DNA of 64,000 nt from Dehalococcoides mccartyi (GTDB taxonomy: Bacteria > Chloroflexota > Dehalococcoidia > UBA2979). Positions 1-8,157 of this stretch are shown here, one piece after another. The notes beneath the pieces were generated by a model. It had not been told where the DNA came from and searched no databases. It saw only the letters and a program-made list of their open reading frames with translations. Location: NCBI GenBank assembly GCA_945865925.1, contig CAMBFG010000001.1, positions 268,854-332,853 of the forward strand. The letters run 5' to 3'. The position numbers and the translations under genes were made by a program. Positions within the stretch are counted from its first letter, which is position 1. The number at the start of each line of letters is the position of its first letter.

Positions 1-1452
1 GGCGCGACGCTACGGCTGCGCAACGGGCGTACCGAGCGTCAGGGGAGCGCAGCCGCTGCCCCGGGGACCAGCATCGAGGTGCGCGACCTGTTCGCCTCGC
101 TGCCCGCACGACGCCGCTTCCTGCGCGCGACCCGCAGCGAGACGCAGGCCGTCGCGCGCGTGGTCACTGACTACGCCCTCGCCTACCCGGAGGTCGCCTT
201 CCGGCTCACGGCGGACGGCCGTAACGCGCTGGCGGCACCGGGCTCCGGCGACCCGCGCGACGCCGTCGCCGCCGTCCACGGCGCCGAGGTCGCGGCCGCG
301 CTGCTGCCCGCACACGCGGAGCGTGCCGCGGTGATCGAGGGAGAGGTGGAGGCCGCGCGCTGCGAGGTCGTCGGGCTGGTCGGGCCGCCCTCGCTCCACC
401 GCGCCAGCCGCGCGGCGATCCACGTGGTGGCGAACGGGCGCGCGGTCGTGGCGCGTGCGCTGCTGCCGGCAGTGGAACTCGGCTACGAGGGCCTGCTGCC
501 AGGTGGGCGCCATCCGGTCGCGCTGATTCGCATCACCGTGCCGCCCGATCAGGTGGACGTGAACGTACATCCCCAGAAGGCCGAGGTGCGCTTCCGCCAC
601 GAGCGCCTGGTATTCGCCGCTGTGCAGGCTGCCGTGCGCTCAGCCCTCGCGGGGACGCCACACCTCGTGCCCGACTCGCCTCAATTCGCCTCGATGCCGG
701 TATTCACTCCGAGGCCGCCCGGGCAGGAGGTCGAGCCGCGTGCGTGGCCGGGCTTCGACTTCGATACGACCGCTGCGAGCGCACCCTCGGACGTCGAGGG
801 CCTGACGGGCCGCGACGTGATCGCGGGGGCACGCGTCGCGTCGATGGTGGAACGTGAGGCGCCACCACCGCGCGTCGACGGTGGTGTGCCGCTGCTGCGG
901 CCGATGGGGCAGATCGAGAGCACGTACATCGTCGCGGAATCTTCGGACGGGATGGTGCTGGTCGATCAGCACGCGGCGCACGAGCGCGTGTTGTACGAGG
1001 CCGTGCGGGCACGCCTCGCGGCGGGGGAGCGGCCGAGCCAGCCGTTGCTGCAGTCCGTGCTCGCCACGCTCTCCGCACCGCAGGCGGCGCTCCTCGCCGG
1101 CGGCGCGAGCGACCTCGAGGCGATCGGCTGGGAAGTCGAGGCGGCGGACGGCGCGGCCGTGATCGTGCGCGCGGTACCCGCTGCGCTCGCCGGACGCGAC
1201 GTGGCACGCGCGCTCACGGACTACCTCGACCGGTTGGACGCGGAGGAGCGGCTCTCCGGGCCCGACCGCGCGGCGGCAACGCTCGCCTGTCGAGCGGCGG
1301 TGATGGCCGGCGACCGGCTGGATGCCACACAACAACGAGCGCTGCTCGACGCGCTCGCGCGCTGCGAGACACCACACACCTGCCCGCACGGGCGGCCAAC
1401 GATGCTCCACCTCAGCCGCGCGTCGCTCGAGCGGTCGTTCGGGCGGCGCTAA
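1..1452 (+). CDS. mutL: DNA mismatch repair protein MutL, 5' end outside the window
   Basis: MutL couples mismatch recognition by MutS to strand incision. The frame is open from base 1, so the N-terminal ATP-binding motifs lie outside the window. Visible are the end of the ATPase module, from base 64, with the GT-x-I-x-V-x-DLF and PARRRFL block; the transducer domain; a Pro-rich linker near 690-880; and the C-terminal dimerisation/endonuclease domain. DQHAAHERVLYE (964-999) fits the DQHA(x)2E(x)4E endonuclease signature, and ACRAAVMAG and CPHGRPT complete the metal-site set. It should therefore be a nicking-competent MutL, as in bacteria without MutH. It ends 3 nt from a convergent gene. The family assignment is secure; only the true start is unknown. 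Confidence 0.95.
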   Translation, partial: GATLRLRNGRTERQGSAAAAPGTSIEVRDLFASLPARRRFLRATRSETQAVARVVTDYALAYPEVAFRLTADGRNALAAPGSGDPRDAVAAVHGAEVAAALLPAHAERAAVIEGEVEAARCEVVGLVGPPSLHRASRAAIHVVANGRAVVARALLPAVELGYEGLLPGGRHPVALIRITVPPDQVDVNVHPQKAEVRFRHERLVFAAVQAAVRSALAGTPHLVPDSPQFASMPVFTPRPPGQEVEPRAWPGFDFDTTAASAPSDVEGLTGRDVIAGARVASMVEREAPPPRVDGGVPLLRPMGQIESTYIVAESSDGMVLVDQHAAHERVLYEAVRARLAAGERPSQPLLQSVLATLSAPQAALLAGGASDLEAIGWEVEAADGAAVIVRAVPAALAGRDVARALTDYLDRLDAEERLSGPDRAAATLACRAAVMAGDRLDATQQRALLDALARCETPHTCPHGRPTMLHLSRASLERSFGRR

Positions 1453-1455
1453 TCG

Positions 1456-2373
1456 CTACAGCACGCCCGGCGTGTTGAGCGGTCGGTCCGCGAAGAAGAT
1501 CAGGCGCGCGGCCTCCCGGTACTCCTCGGGCGCCGGCGGTAGCACTTCGTTGTCGCGCGTCCAGGCAGCGACGGAGCACAACCACATCTCACCAGCGTCG
1601 GCGGGTTCGACCTCGCCGAGGGCCAGGCGGACAGCGCGGACGCAGGCAGCGTCCTCCACCGGCAGGATCAGCGCGCGCGCCCCGGCGCCAGTGGCTGCGG
1701 CGGCGTAGACCACCCGCAGCGGTACCGCGACTGACCGAGGCGCCCCGTAGGCAACGTTCCCGACCGCCGCGAGCGGCACCACGTCCTCGCGCCGTCCGTA
1801 CACGCGCAGGAGTGCGAGCGAACGGCGCACGCCCTGCGGGTCGAGCAGGGCGGGGTATGCGAGCGCGTCGAAGAACAGGGGTGGCGTGACGCCGAGGGCG
1901 AGCGCACGGTCGGCCGCCAGGGACGCCTCGTGCATCACCCACTCGACCTCGCCGTTGGCGATGCCGTCGCGGTCGACGCGGCGCGGCGAGATGACGAGGC
2001 CTGCGCCGGCTGCCGCAGCAGCAGCGACGAGTGCCTCGTCGGCGGGACTGCTGCCGGTTCCCGCAGGGAGCGAGTTCGCAACGAGCGGGCCGGGGATGCC
2101 GTCGCGCGCGCACACCTCGAGGGCGGCGGTGATCGCGGCGGGGCGGCCAGCGTCGATCCAGAGTGGGACGTCGGGCGCGGCGCTGCGGGCGGCGGCGATG
2201 GCCCACGGGATCTCGTCCGGCGGCGGATCGATGCCGAAGTTGAGGTCGAGTGCCTGCGCACCCGCCTCGACCTGCGCACGTGCCGACTCGGCGACCAGCG
2301 CGCGGTCGTCCCGCGCAAAGGCACCGGCAAGCGCGCTGCGGCGGAACTGCAGCGACTGACCGACGAGGAGCAT
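1456..2373 (-). CDS. Pterin-binding (DHPS-like / methyltetrahydrofolate methyltransferase-like) protein
   Basis: 305 residues forming one TIM-barrel-like domain of the pterin-binding superfamily. The N-terminal stretch with Q-x-E-x-GAQALDLNFGID, then PLWIDAG and LVANSL, follows the pattern of methyltetrahydrofolate:corrinoid methyltransferases (AcsE/MtvB type) more than that of dihydropteroate synthase. No separate corrinoid domain is fused. It lies 11 nt downstream of a CoA-ligase-like gene on the same strand and is probably co-transcribed with it. The likely role is binding or transferring a C1 group on a reduced folate, but substrate and partner cannot be read from the sequence. The ribosome-binding site before the ATG is weak, so the exact start is less certain than the frame. 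Confidence 0.75.
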   Translation of the reverse strand: MLLVGQSLQFRRSALAGAFARDDRALVAESARAQVEAGAQALDLNFGIDPPPDEIPWAIAAARSAAPDVPLWIDAGRPAAITAALEVCARDGIPGPLVANSLPAGTGSSPADEALVAAAAAAGAGLVISPRRVDRDGIANGEVEWVMHEASLAADRALALGVTPPLFFDALAYPALLDPQGVRRSLALLRVYGRREDVVPLAAVGNVAYGAPRSVAVPLRVVYAAAATGAGARALILPVEDAACVRAVRLALGEVEPADAGEMWLCSVAAWTRDNEVLPPAPEEYREAARLIFFADRPLNTPGVL

Positions 2374-2384
2374 GGGACAGGCCG

Positions 2385-3860
2385 CTAGAGGACGGCCGGA
2401 AGGCCCTCACGGCGCTCGCGCCACTTCAGCATGAGCGCGATCGCCCGTGCGGCGCGTGCGACCGTGGGGTAGGCCGCGATGCCGGCGGCGTAGGCCTCCT
2501 GCTGGAAGAGGTCGAGCATCTCCGGGCGGGCGGACCGGTCGCGCAGCAGCGCGACGATTGGGATGCCGGTCTCGTCCTGCGTCTGCTTGTACGTGTCGAT
2601 CGAGGTCTTGATCTGCTCGCGGATCTGCCGCTCGCGTTCCTCGGTGTCCGGATCCGGGGCGCCCTGCACCGCGCGCTGGCCAATGTTCGGGGCGGCGATC
2701 ACCACGTCGTTGGTCGGGGCGGCCGCAACGATCCGGAGCGTCTTCAGGGCGACGTCGGGCGTGCCCATGTTCGTATCGATCGGGTTGTTCACACTGGTGC
2801 CGGCGACGGGGATGAACTCGTTGAGGAGGCGCTTGGTCTCGTCGGGTGTGGGCGGGACCTCGAGGCCCGCCGTCGCAATCGCGTCGGAGGAGAGGACGGC
2901 GAAGCCACCACCACCCACGATCAGGGCGACGCCCCGGCCGCGCACGCGCTTCACCGAGGTGTTCACCGCGACGACGAGGTCATGCAGGTCGTCCATTGTC
3001 TCGGCGCGCATCGCGCCGGTCTGGCGGCAGAGCGCCTCGAAGATGTCGATGGAGCCGGCGAGCGAGCCGGTGTGGGAGTGGGCGGCGCGGGCGCCCGCGC
3101 TGGTGAGGCCGCCCTTCAGCAGGATGACGGGCTTCACGCGCGCGGCGGCCTTGACCGCCTCGAACATCTTGCGGCCGTCCTGGACACCCTCGATGTAGGC
3201 GGTGATCACCTCGGTCTCGGGGTCGGCGGCGGCATAGTCGAAGAGGTCGTGGGCGCGGATGTCGATGCCGTTGCCGAAGGAGACGACTTTCGAGAAGCGC
3301 ACGCCGCGCCGTCCGAGGCCGTGGACAACATCGCCGGCGTTCGCGCCGGACTGGGAGATCATCATCACGTTGCCGGACTCCTTCGGGAACCCGTTCATGA
3401 ACGCGATCCGCTCGGACGGCACGTACAGCCCCATGCAGTTGGGGCCGACGGCACGGATGCCCGCCGCCTTCAACTTACCGATGACTTCCTGCTCCATCTT
3501 CGCCATCTCCGGGTCGCCGGTCTCGGAGAAGCCGGCGGTGAAGAAGTGGATCGAGCGCACCTTCTTCTGGATCGCCTGGTCGACGAGGGTGGGGACGGCG
3601 CGCGCCGGGATCAGCGAGATCACATGGTCGACCGGGTCCGGCGTGTCGAGGAGCGTCGGGTAGCACTTGAGCCCGCGGATCTCGGTTGCCTTCGGGTTGA
3701 CGGGGTAGAGGCCGCCCTTCTCCCCGAACCCCTGCTCGATCAGCGAGGAGAGGAACCCGCTCGAGCCGCCACCGGCGCCGGGCACGCCGTCGCTGCTGGG
3801 CACGCCGACGAGGGCGATGCCGCGCGGGTGAAAGATCGGTTCAAGGGCGTGGTCGGGCAC
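2385..3860 (-). CDS. CoA-binding, acyl-CoA synthetase (ADP-forming) alpha-like protein
   Basis: 491 residues resembling the alpha part of NDP-forming acyl-CoA synthetases and succinyl-CoA ligase. The N-terminal Rossmann CoA-binding domain starts at IFHPRGIALVGVPSSDG (about residues 8-25) and is followed by two flavodoxin-like ligase domains. SHTGSLAGS near the middle is the region of the phospho-histidine loop in this family. There is no C-terminal ATP-grasp domain, so the nucleotide-binding half must be a separate protein or is missing; none is found nearby. The GTG start has an AGGAGA ribosome-binding site about 6 nt upstream. It is the first gene of a two-gene unit with the pterin-binding gene, which suggests a link between C1 transfer and CoA-ester chemistry, but that is inference. 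Confidence 0.8.
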   Translation of the reverse strand: MPDHALEPIFHPRGIALVGVPSSDGVPGAGGGSSGFLSSLIEQGFGEKGGLYPVNPKATEIRGLKCYPTLLDTPDPVDHVISLIPARAVPTLVDQAIQKKVRSIHFFTAGFSETGDPEMAKMEQEVIGKLKAAGIRAVGPNCMGLYVPSERIAFMNGFPKESGNVMMISQSGANAGDVVHGLGRRGVRFSKVVSFGNGIDIRAHDLFDYAAADPETEVITAYIEGVQDGRKMFEAVKAAARVKPVILLKGGLTSAGARAAHSHTGSLAGSIDIFEALCRQTGAMRAETMDDLHDLVVAVNTSVKRVRGRGVALIVGGGGFAVLSSDAIATAGLEVPPTPDETKRLLNEFIPVAGTSVNNPIDTNMGTPDVALKTLRIVAAAPTNDVVIAAPNIGQRAVQGAPDPDTEERERQIREQIKTSIDTYKQTQDETGIPIVALLRDRSARPEMLDLFQQEAYAAGIAAYPTVARAARAIALMLKWRERREGLPAVL

Positions 3861-3976
3861 GGCGGTCTCCTGCTGCGCGCTGGCGCCTGGGCCGAGTCGC
3901 GGGCGGTTGAGGTCGCTCGGATGGTAGCGCGCGGCTCGGGGTGAGTCTTGGGCGGCCTCGGATGGGCCGTCCGGGC

Positions 3977-4795
3977 CTACGGGAGCGTCGTCGAGGCCCC
4001 GGCGGCGGCATCGACGGGCGGATGCGTCGCGATGTAGTACATGAGCGCGACCACCCCCGCCCGATGCGCGGCGAAGCCGGTGTCGTCTCGCCCCACCATT
4101 TCGATGTCCATCGCCGCGATGCCGTGCTCTTCCATCGAGTCAATGAACTGGCCCGTGACCGGGTACGCCTTCCACTCCTCGATGTATCCGAGGCTGGCGC
4201 CCGCGGCATATACCGCAGCGAACTGGGCGGCTCCCGGCGCTTCGTTCGCTTCAACCAGCCCCCCGCAGCAATGCAGCATCAGGACGACATCGGGGTTGGT
4301 CCCCAGCGCGTAGTCGTAGAGCGCGCGCGTCTCGGGTTCAGAGAGTGGCTGTGCCCCGGCCCCGACGGGGCCGCTGTGGAAGGCCTCCGCCTGCCAACTC
4401 GCGGTCGGCCAGTTGCGGTTCAGATCGACATCGTTCCCATTAGTGCGTTGGCCCAGCGCCAGACCGTCCATGTTCAACGTGGGTAGCACGCAGAGCCGGA
4501 GTGCTGCGGGTACCGGGAGGTCCCCTGTCTGCGTCGCTACCGCGATCTCCTGCGCCAGCGTCGAGGTAATGACCTCCGGTCCGGTGTGCATGCCGCCCAC
4601 GATGAGCACCGTCTGGGTGCCGGTCCCCACACACATCACGTCCAGGGGTCGGTTCTGGAGTGATGCTCCGATGCGGACGGCCACGGCAGGGGCCGTGATG
4701 TATGACGCGGCAGCACGACCGAGGGGCAGTCCGACCAGCACAGCGAGGAGCATCGCGAAGGCGAGAAGACGCGGTTTCGAGGGGTGTTGCGGCAA
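3977..4795 (-). CDS. Secreted M14-family zinc carboxypeptidase-like protein
   Basis: 272 residues from a TTG start chosen because GGGAGG sits 7 nt upstream (4803-4808); a longer frame to 4831 lacks such a site. The N-terminus is a signal peptide: a Lys/Arg-containing head, a hydrophobic LLAFAMLLAVLVGLPL core, and an Ala-rich end. The mature part shows M14 metallopeptidase marks: GGMHTGPE as the first metal-ligand block, RTNGNDVDLNRNWP as the substrate-binding block, LHCCGG containing the third ligand His, and DIEMVG where the catalytic Glu is expected. The first block is H-x3-E rather than the textbook H-x2-E; I recall such variants in some bacterial M14 branches. It probably trims peptides or cell-wall fragments outside the cytoplasm. 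Confidence 0.75.
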   Translation of the reverse strand: MPQHPSKPRLLAFAMLLAVLVGLPLGRAAASYITAPAVAVRIGASLQNRPLDVMCVGTGTQTVLIVGGMHTGPEVITSTLAQEIAVATQTGDLPVPAALRLCVLPTLNMDGLALGQRTNGNDVDLNRNWPTASWQAEAFHSGPVGAGAQPLSEPETRALYDYALGTNPDVVLMLHCCGGLVEANEAPGAAQFAAVYAAGASLGYIEEWKAYPVTGQFIDSMEEHGIAAMDIEMVGRDDTGFAAHRAGVVALMYYIATHPPVDAAAGASTTLP

Positions 4796-4957
4796 CCGAT
4801 CGCCTCCCGCACCCCTCGATATGGGGTGCAAGATCAGCGTCTGGCTTGAGCAGTGACAGATCAGTCACACACGGGGGCGGTGCGGTGAATCTCTGCGACG
4901 ATTGGTGACGCGAGTGGGACAACGAAGTGACGCAGGCACCGCCAGTCGCGGGCAGGG

Positions 4958-5752
4958 TCAGCCTCGTCGGCCCCACAGCAGCACGCGCGGGAACGGGAAG
5001 AAATACGGCCGCCGGTCGCCCTCGATAGTGAGGAGCGCGGCCTCGTAGGTCTCGAGGTAGCGCGGCCAGAGGTCGGCTGGCAGCCGCGCCTGGTAGGCGG
5101 TGAGCAGGCTGCCCTTGAGCCACTCGACGGCGCCGTGGGTGGACTCCATCACGTGGGGGTAGATCTGCAGCCGGACGTGTTGCTCCACGAACCCGAGGTC
5201 GCTCAGCAGCCGCGAGTAGAACACCGCGTCGCGGACGGGATCTTCGCGCACCCAACCCTCGAGGGCGGTCGCAAAGGGCTCCTGCTGCGCGATCTCGGCG
5301 GTGAGGCGGTGGGGGATGCCCTGGTTGGCGGGCATCTGCACGGCGATCTGCCCGCCCGGCCGCACGAGTTTCACCAGCTCCGCGAAGAGGGTCTCGTGTC
5401 CGGTCACCCACTGGAGCGCGGCGTTCGAGAAGACGAGGTCGAAGCCCTCGGGATAGCGCTCCGGCGTGGCGCGGATGTCTTCGCGCACAAAGGTGAGGCC
5501 GGCGCCGGCGTGGGGAGTGGCCTTCTCCAGCATCGCGTCCGAAGAGTCCACGCCGATCGTCTCGGCAGCCTGGAGTTCACCGTGGAGCCAGGCGGTGAGG
5601 TCGCCCGGCCCGCAGCCGAGGTCCACGACGCGCATGCCGGGGCTCGGCTGGATGAGCGCAGCGAGGTCGTAGAAGGGGCGGCTGCGTTCGTCGCGGAAGC
5701 GCCCGTACTGGCCGGGGTCCCAGTTGCCGCGACTGACCGCCTCGTTCGTCAC
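4958..5752 (-). CDS. SAM-dependent methyltransferase, trans-aconitate 2-methyltransferase-like
   Basis: 264 residues. The GTG start at 5752 is preferred because AGGAGG lies at 5760-5765 with 7 nt spacing; an upstream ATG at 5797 has no comparable site. MRVVDLGCGPGDLTAWL is SAM motif I, VDSSDAM the acidic loop, and FDLVFSNAALQWV motif IV. The N-terminal NWDPGQYGRFRDERSRPFYDL and the QMPANQ segment are typical of Tam, which methylates trans-aconitate to relieve aconitase inhibition. It is divergent from the class V aminotransferase gene with a gap of about 96 nt that must hold both promoters. Class I methyltransferase is secure; the trans-aconitate substrate is by resemblance. Confidence 0.85.
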   Translation of the reverse strand: MTNEAVSRGNWDPGQYGRFRDERSRPFYDLAALIQPSPGMRVVDLGCGPGDLTAWLHGELQAAETIGVDSSDAMLEKATPHAGAGLTFVREDIRATPERYPEGFDLVFSNAALQWVTGHETLFAELVKLVRPGGQIAVQMPANQGIPHRLTAEIAQQEPFATALEGWVREDPVRDAVFYSRLLSDLGFVEQHVRLQIYPHVMESTHGAVEWLKGSLLTAYQARLPADLWPRYLETYEAALLTIEGDRRPYFFPFPRVLLWGRRG

Positions 5753-5848
5753 GCCTGCGCCTCCTGCAACCTGTGCGATATGTGCCGGGTTTACCATGCC
5801 GCCCACGCGCGCGCAGGGATCGCCTCGATCCCCCGAGAGGTCACACCC

Positions 5849-7099
5849 ATGCCCGACGCCACCGAGATCCCCAACGCCGCCCGCTGGGCCTACCTCCGCT
5901 CGCAGGTGCCAGCCATGGAGCGCACCACCTACCTGAACGCGGGCTTCATCGGCCCGATGTCCAACTTCGTCGCGAAGGCCTTCCGCGACCGCTTCGACCT
6001 CGAAGTCTCGCTCGGGCCGACGACACGCGCAGTGTCCGAGGACCGGATGGCGATCACGACACGGCTGAAGGAAGCCGGCGCGAAGATGCTCGGCTGCGAC
6101 GTCGACGAACTCGCGATCACGGGCAACACGACCGAGGGCGTGAACATCGGCGTGAACGGCGTGGAGATGCGCCCCGGTGACCGCGTGGTGACCACGAACA
6201 TCGAGCATGGCGGCGGGCTCATGCCGGCCTACCGGTTGCGCGAGCACGGCGCAGACCTCGCGTTCGCGCGGATCGAGGCGGAGGACGGCCCCGGCGCCAT
6301 CGTGGAGCGGTTCGACGAGGCGTTGGGCGACCACGCTCGCCTCGTGATCCTGAGCGAGATCTCGTTCTCCACGACGCAGTTGCTGCCGGTCAGGGAGATC
6401 GTGGAGATGGCGCACTCACGCGGCGCCACTGTGGTCGTCGACGGCGCGCAGACAGCGGGCCATCTGCCCCTTGACATGCACGCGATGGACGTCGACGCGT
6501 ACGCCATCCCGAGCCACAAGTGGCTCTGCGGGCCCGGTGGCATGGGCTTGCTGTATGTGAAGCGCGACCGCATCCCTGACATCGAGCCGGTGAAAGTGAG
6601 CGGCCGCTACGCCGCGTCCTACGACTACGAGGGGAAGTTCGAACCGAAGCGCGACTCCGTGCTCAAGTTCGAGGTCTCCACGATGTCGTCGCCCGCGGCA
6701 GCCGGGATGGCGGCCGCGATGGAGCAGTACCTGGAAAGCGGCCCGCAGGCGCACTGGGACTACGTGCGCTGGCTGAACCTCGAGGCGGAGCGCCGGATGG
6801 CCTCGATCCCGGGGGTGGAATTGACCGGGGCGCGGCAGGAGGCGACGCGCAGCGGGCTGTTCCTCTTCAAACTCAAGGGCACCGACCCCGCACACCTCGC
6901 GTACTACATGCAGGCAGCAGGCGGCATCGTCTGTCGCTCGGTGAAGCAGATGGACTCGGTGCGGCTGTCGCTCAACGCCTACAACAACACCGCCGACCTC
7001 GACAAGGTGGCGGAATACGTGGAGCGTGCAGCGACGAAGGGGATCCCGACGGACATCCTCGAAGCCGCGCGCGCGGTCGCAGCGCCAGTCGAGGCGTAA
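5849..7099 (+). CDS. Class V aminotransferase (cysteine desulfurase/isopenicillin epimerase-like)
   Basis: 416 residues, PLP-dependent fold type I. TGNTTEGVNIG is the phosphate-binding region, VVVDGAQTAGHLPLDM holds the Asp that contacts the pyridine nitrogen, and SHKWLCGPGGMG contains the Schiff-base lysine, Lys224 from this start. The start ATG has GAGAGG 8 nt upstream. No desulfurase-type active-site cysteine loop is obvious, so a sulfur-mobilising role is not supported; aminotransferase, lyase or epimerase are all possible. No scaffold (SufU/IscU) gene is adjacent. It stands alone between a divergent methyltransferase and a convergent receiver protein. Confidence 0.85.
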   Translation: MPDATEIPNAARWAYLRSQVPAMERTTYLNAGFIGPMSNFVAKAFRDRFDLEVSLGPTTRAVSEDRMAITTRLKEAGAKMLGCDVDELAITGNTTEGVNIGVNGVEMRPGDRVVTTNIEHGGGLMPAYRLREHGADLAFARIEAEDGPGAIVERFDEALGDHARLVILSEISFSTTQLLPVREIVEMAHSRGATVVVDGAQTAGHLPLDMHAMDVDAYAIPSHKWLCGPGGMGLLYVKRDRIPDIEPVKVSGRYAASYDYEGKFEPKRDSVLKFEVSTMSSPAAAGMAAAMEQYLESGPQAHWDYVRWLNLEAERRMASIPGVELTGARQEATRSGLFLFKLKGTDPAHLAYYMQAAGGIVCRSVKQMDSVRLSLNAYNNTADLDKVAEYVERAATKGIPTDILEAARAVAAPVEA

Positions 7100-7113
7100 C
7101 GCTCCAGCAGTGG

Positions 7114-7650
7114 TTAGCCGGCGGCGGCGTCGAGCGCCGGGCTGGCCCAGCGGGACACCGCATCCACGAGGCGAGCGTGGTCAAAGGGCTTCGGAAGGAG
7201 CGCCTTGGCGCCGTGCTTGAGCACCTCGTCCTCGTTCGCGTGGCCGCTCATCATCACCACCGGAGTCAGATAGCCACGGGCTCGCAACTCGCTGATGGTG
7301 GACCAGCCGTCCATCACGGGCATCTGCACGTCCAGCAGCACGAGGTGGAACGGGGGGTGCTGGGCGACGCGGTCGAGGGCCTCAGCACCGTTGCGGGCGG
7401 ACTCGACCTCGTGGCCTGTGCCGCGAAGCACCGCGATCACGACTTCGCGCACGAGGTCGTCGTCGTCGACGACGAGGACGCACGGGGCAGCGGTCGAGCG
7501 ACGGAGCGGCGCAACCACGGGCAGTTCTCCCTGAGCTGGCGATATGCGACAGCGTGTCCAATTATCCGTCACGGGAGCGTCACGCACGACGGTGCGAGAG
7601 GTCGACCGCTGGTAGTCCCGCCTGACAAAGCTGTCAGGGGCGATCAGCAT
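7114..7650 (-). CDS. Single-domain response regulator (receiver protein)
   Basis: 178 residues from the ATG at 7650, which has CAGGAG about 8 nt upstream; a start six codons earlier is possible. About 50 poorly conserved N-terminal residues precede a full CheY-like receiver domain: LVVDDDD acidic pocket, LLDVQMPVMDGW with the phospho-accepting Asp, MMSGHA switch residue region, and PKPF with the conserved Lys. There is no output domain, so it would act by protein contact or phosphorelay. No histidine kinase is adjacent. The domain call is secure; its pathway is unknown. Confidence 0.9.
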   Translation of the reverse strand: MLIAPDSFVRRDYQRSTSRTVVRDAPVTDNWTRCRISPAQGELPVVAPLRRSTAAPCVLVVDDDDLVREVVIAVLRGTGHEVESARNGAEALDRVAQHPPFHLVLLDVQMPVMDGWSTISELRARGYLTPVVMMSGHANEDEVLKHGAKALLPKPFDHARLVDAVSRWASPALDAAAG

Positions 7651-7691
7651 CGAGTCACGCTCCTGCACTCGATGCCTGGGTAGACGAAGCA

Positions 7692-7715
7692 GAGGCCCGG
7701 GTCGCCCCGGGCCTC
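7692..7715 (-). terminator. Terminator-like hairpin
   Basis: A perfect 10-bp stem GAGGCCCGGG/CCCGGGCCTC with a four-base loop lies 13 nt past the stop codon of the 42-residue gene, on the strand where that transcript would end. Only a weak T-rich run follows on the minus strand, so efficiency is uncertain. Confidence 0.6.
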
Positions 7716-7728
7716 GTCCGCGGATCGC

Positions 7729-7857
7729 CTACCGGAAGCGGTAGGCGATGAGACGGTGTTCCACCGCCCGGCGATAGTCCTCGCCGGCCTCGCGGTGGGA
7801 CGGGCGGCCCGGCCGGCCGTCACGCACCACCTGGCGGTAATACTCGTCCAGTCGCAT
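7729..7857 (-). CDS. Conserved-looking 42-residue protein
   Basis: The protein is MRLDEYYRQVVRDG, a basic middle rich in Arg and Pro, then DYRRAVEHRLIAYRFR: 42 residues, highly charged, no membrane segment or Cys. GGAAGGAG lies 6 nt before the ATG, among the best ribosome-binding sites in the window, and a clean hairpin follows the stop, so I take it as a real gene. In-frame extension upstream exists but has no ribosome-binding site. I do not recognise the family. It could be a nucleic-acid- or protein-binding microprotein; nothing in the sequence decides this. Confidence 0.6.
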   Translation of the reverse strand: MRLDEYYRQVVRDGRPGRPSHREAGEDYRRAVEHRLIAYRFR

Positions 7858-8157
7858 CTGTGGCTCCTTCCACGCCCGTCGGGGCCGTGCCCTCGACGAG
7901 GTGCTTGGTGCTCGCTGTTGGCGAACGCTGGGTGGCCGATGTCCCCCTGAGCAGGGGCCCCTCGGAGGGTCTGGGAGGAGAAACAGGAAGGCTGGGAGGC
8001 TCATCACCTCTGCGGCCTTGCAGGTACTCACTCGTTAGATGGGTCAGCGTGGCGCCTCGCTGGGAAAAGGAAAACGCGCTGGGAAGAGAAAGGTAAACGA
8101 AGTCGACGAGAAATCTTTGCCCTGTTTGGCACACCCTCGAGTGAGCCTGACCCGCGC
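7858..8157 (-). other. 300-nt non-coding stretch upstream of the 42-residue gene
   Basis: No convincing coding sequence on either strand. It is less GC-rich in its distal part. An 8-bp inverted repeat CGAGTGAG (8138-8145) / CTCACTCG (8027-8034) brackets about 100 nt, and a CCCCT-GAGC-AGGGG hairpin lies near 7945-7958. This could be a structured 5' leader or a small RNA, but I could not match it to a known RNA family. Confidence 0.35.

Noticed and set aside
2250-3944. 564-codon plus-strand frame opposite the CoA-ligase-like gene
   Set aside because: It is the shadow of a well-supported minus-strand gene in GC-rich DNA; low-complexity Arg/Gly/Asp-rich translation with no domain.
3977-4795. H-x3-E in the M14 peptidase as a broken active site
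   Set aside because: I recall the same spacing in other bacterial M14 branches, and the other motif blocks are intact, so loss of activity is not supported.
5753-6415. Upstream extension of the methyltransferase frame
   Set aside because: It runs through the aminotransferase gene on the other strand and past a strong Shine-Dalgarno/GTG start at 5752.
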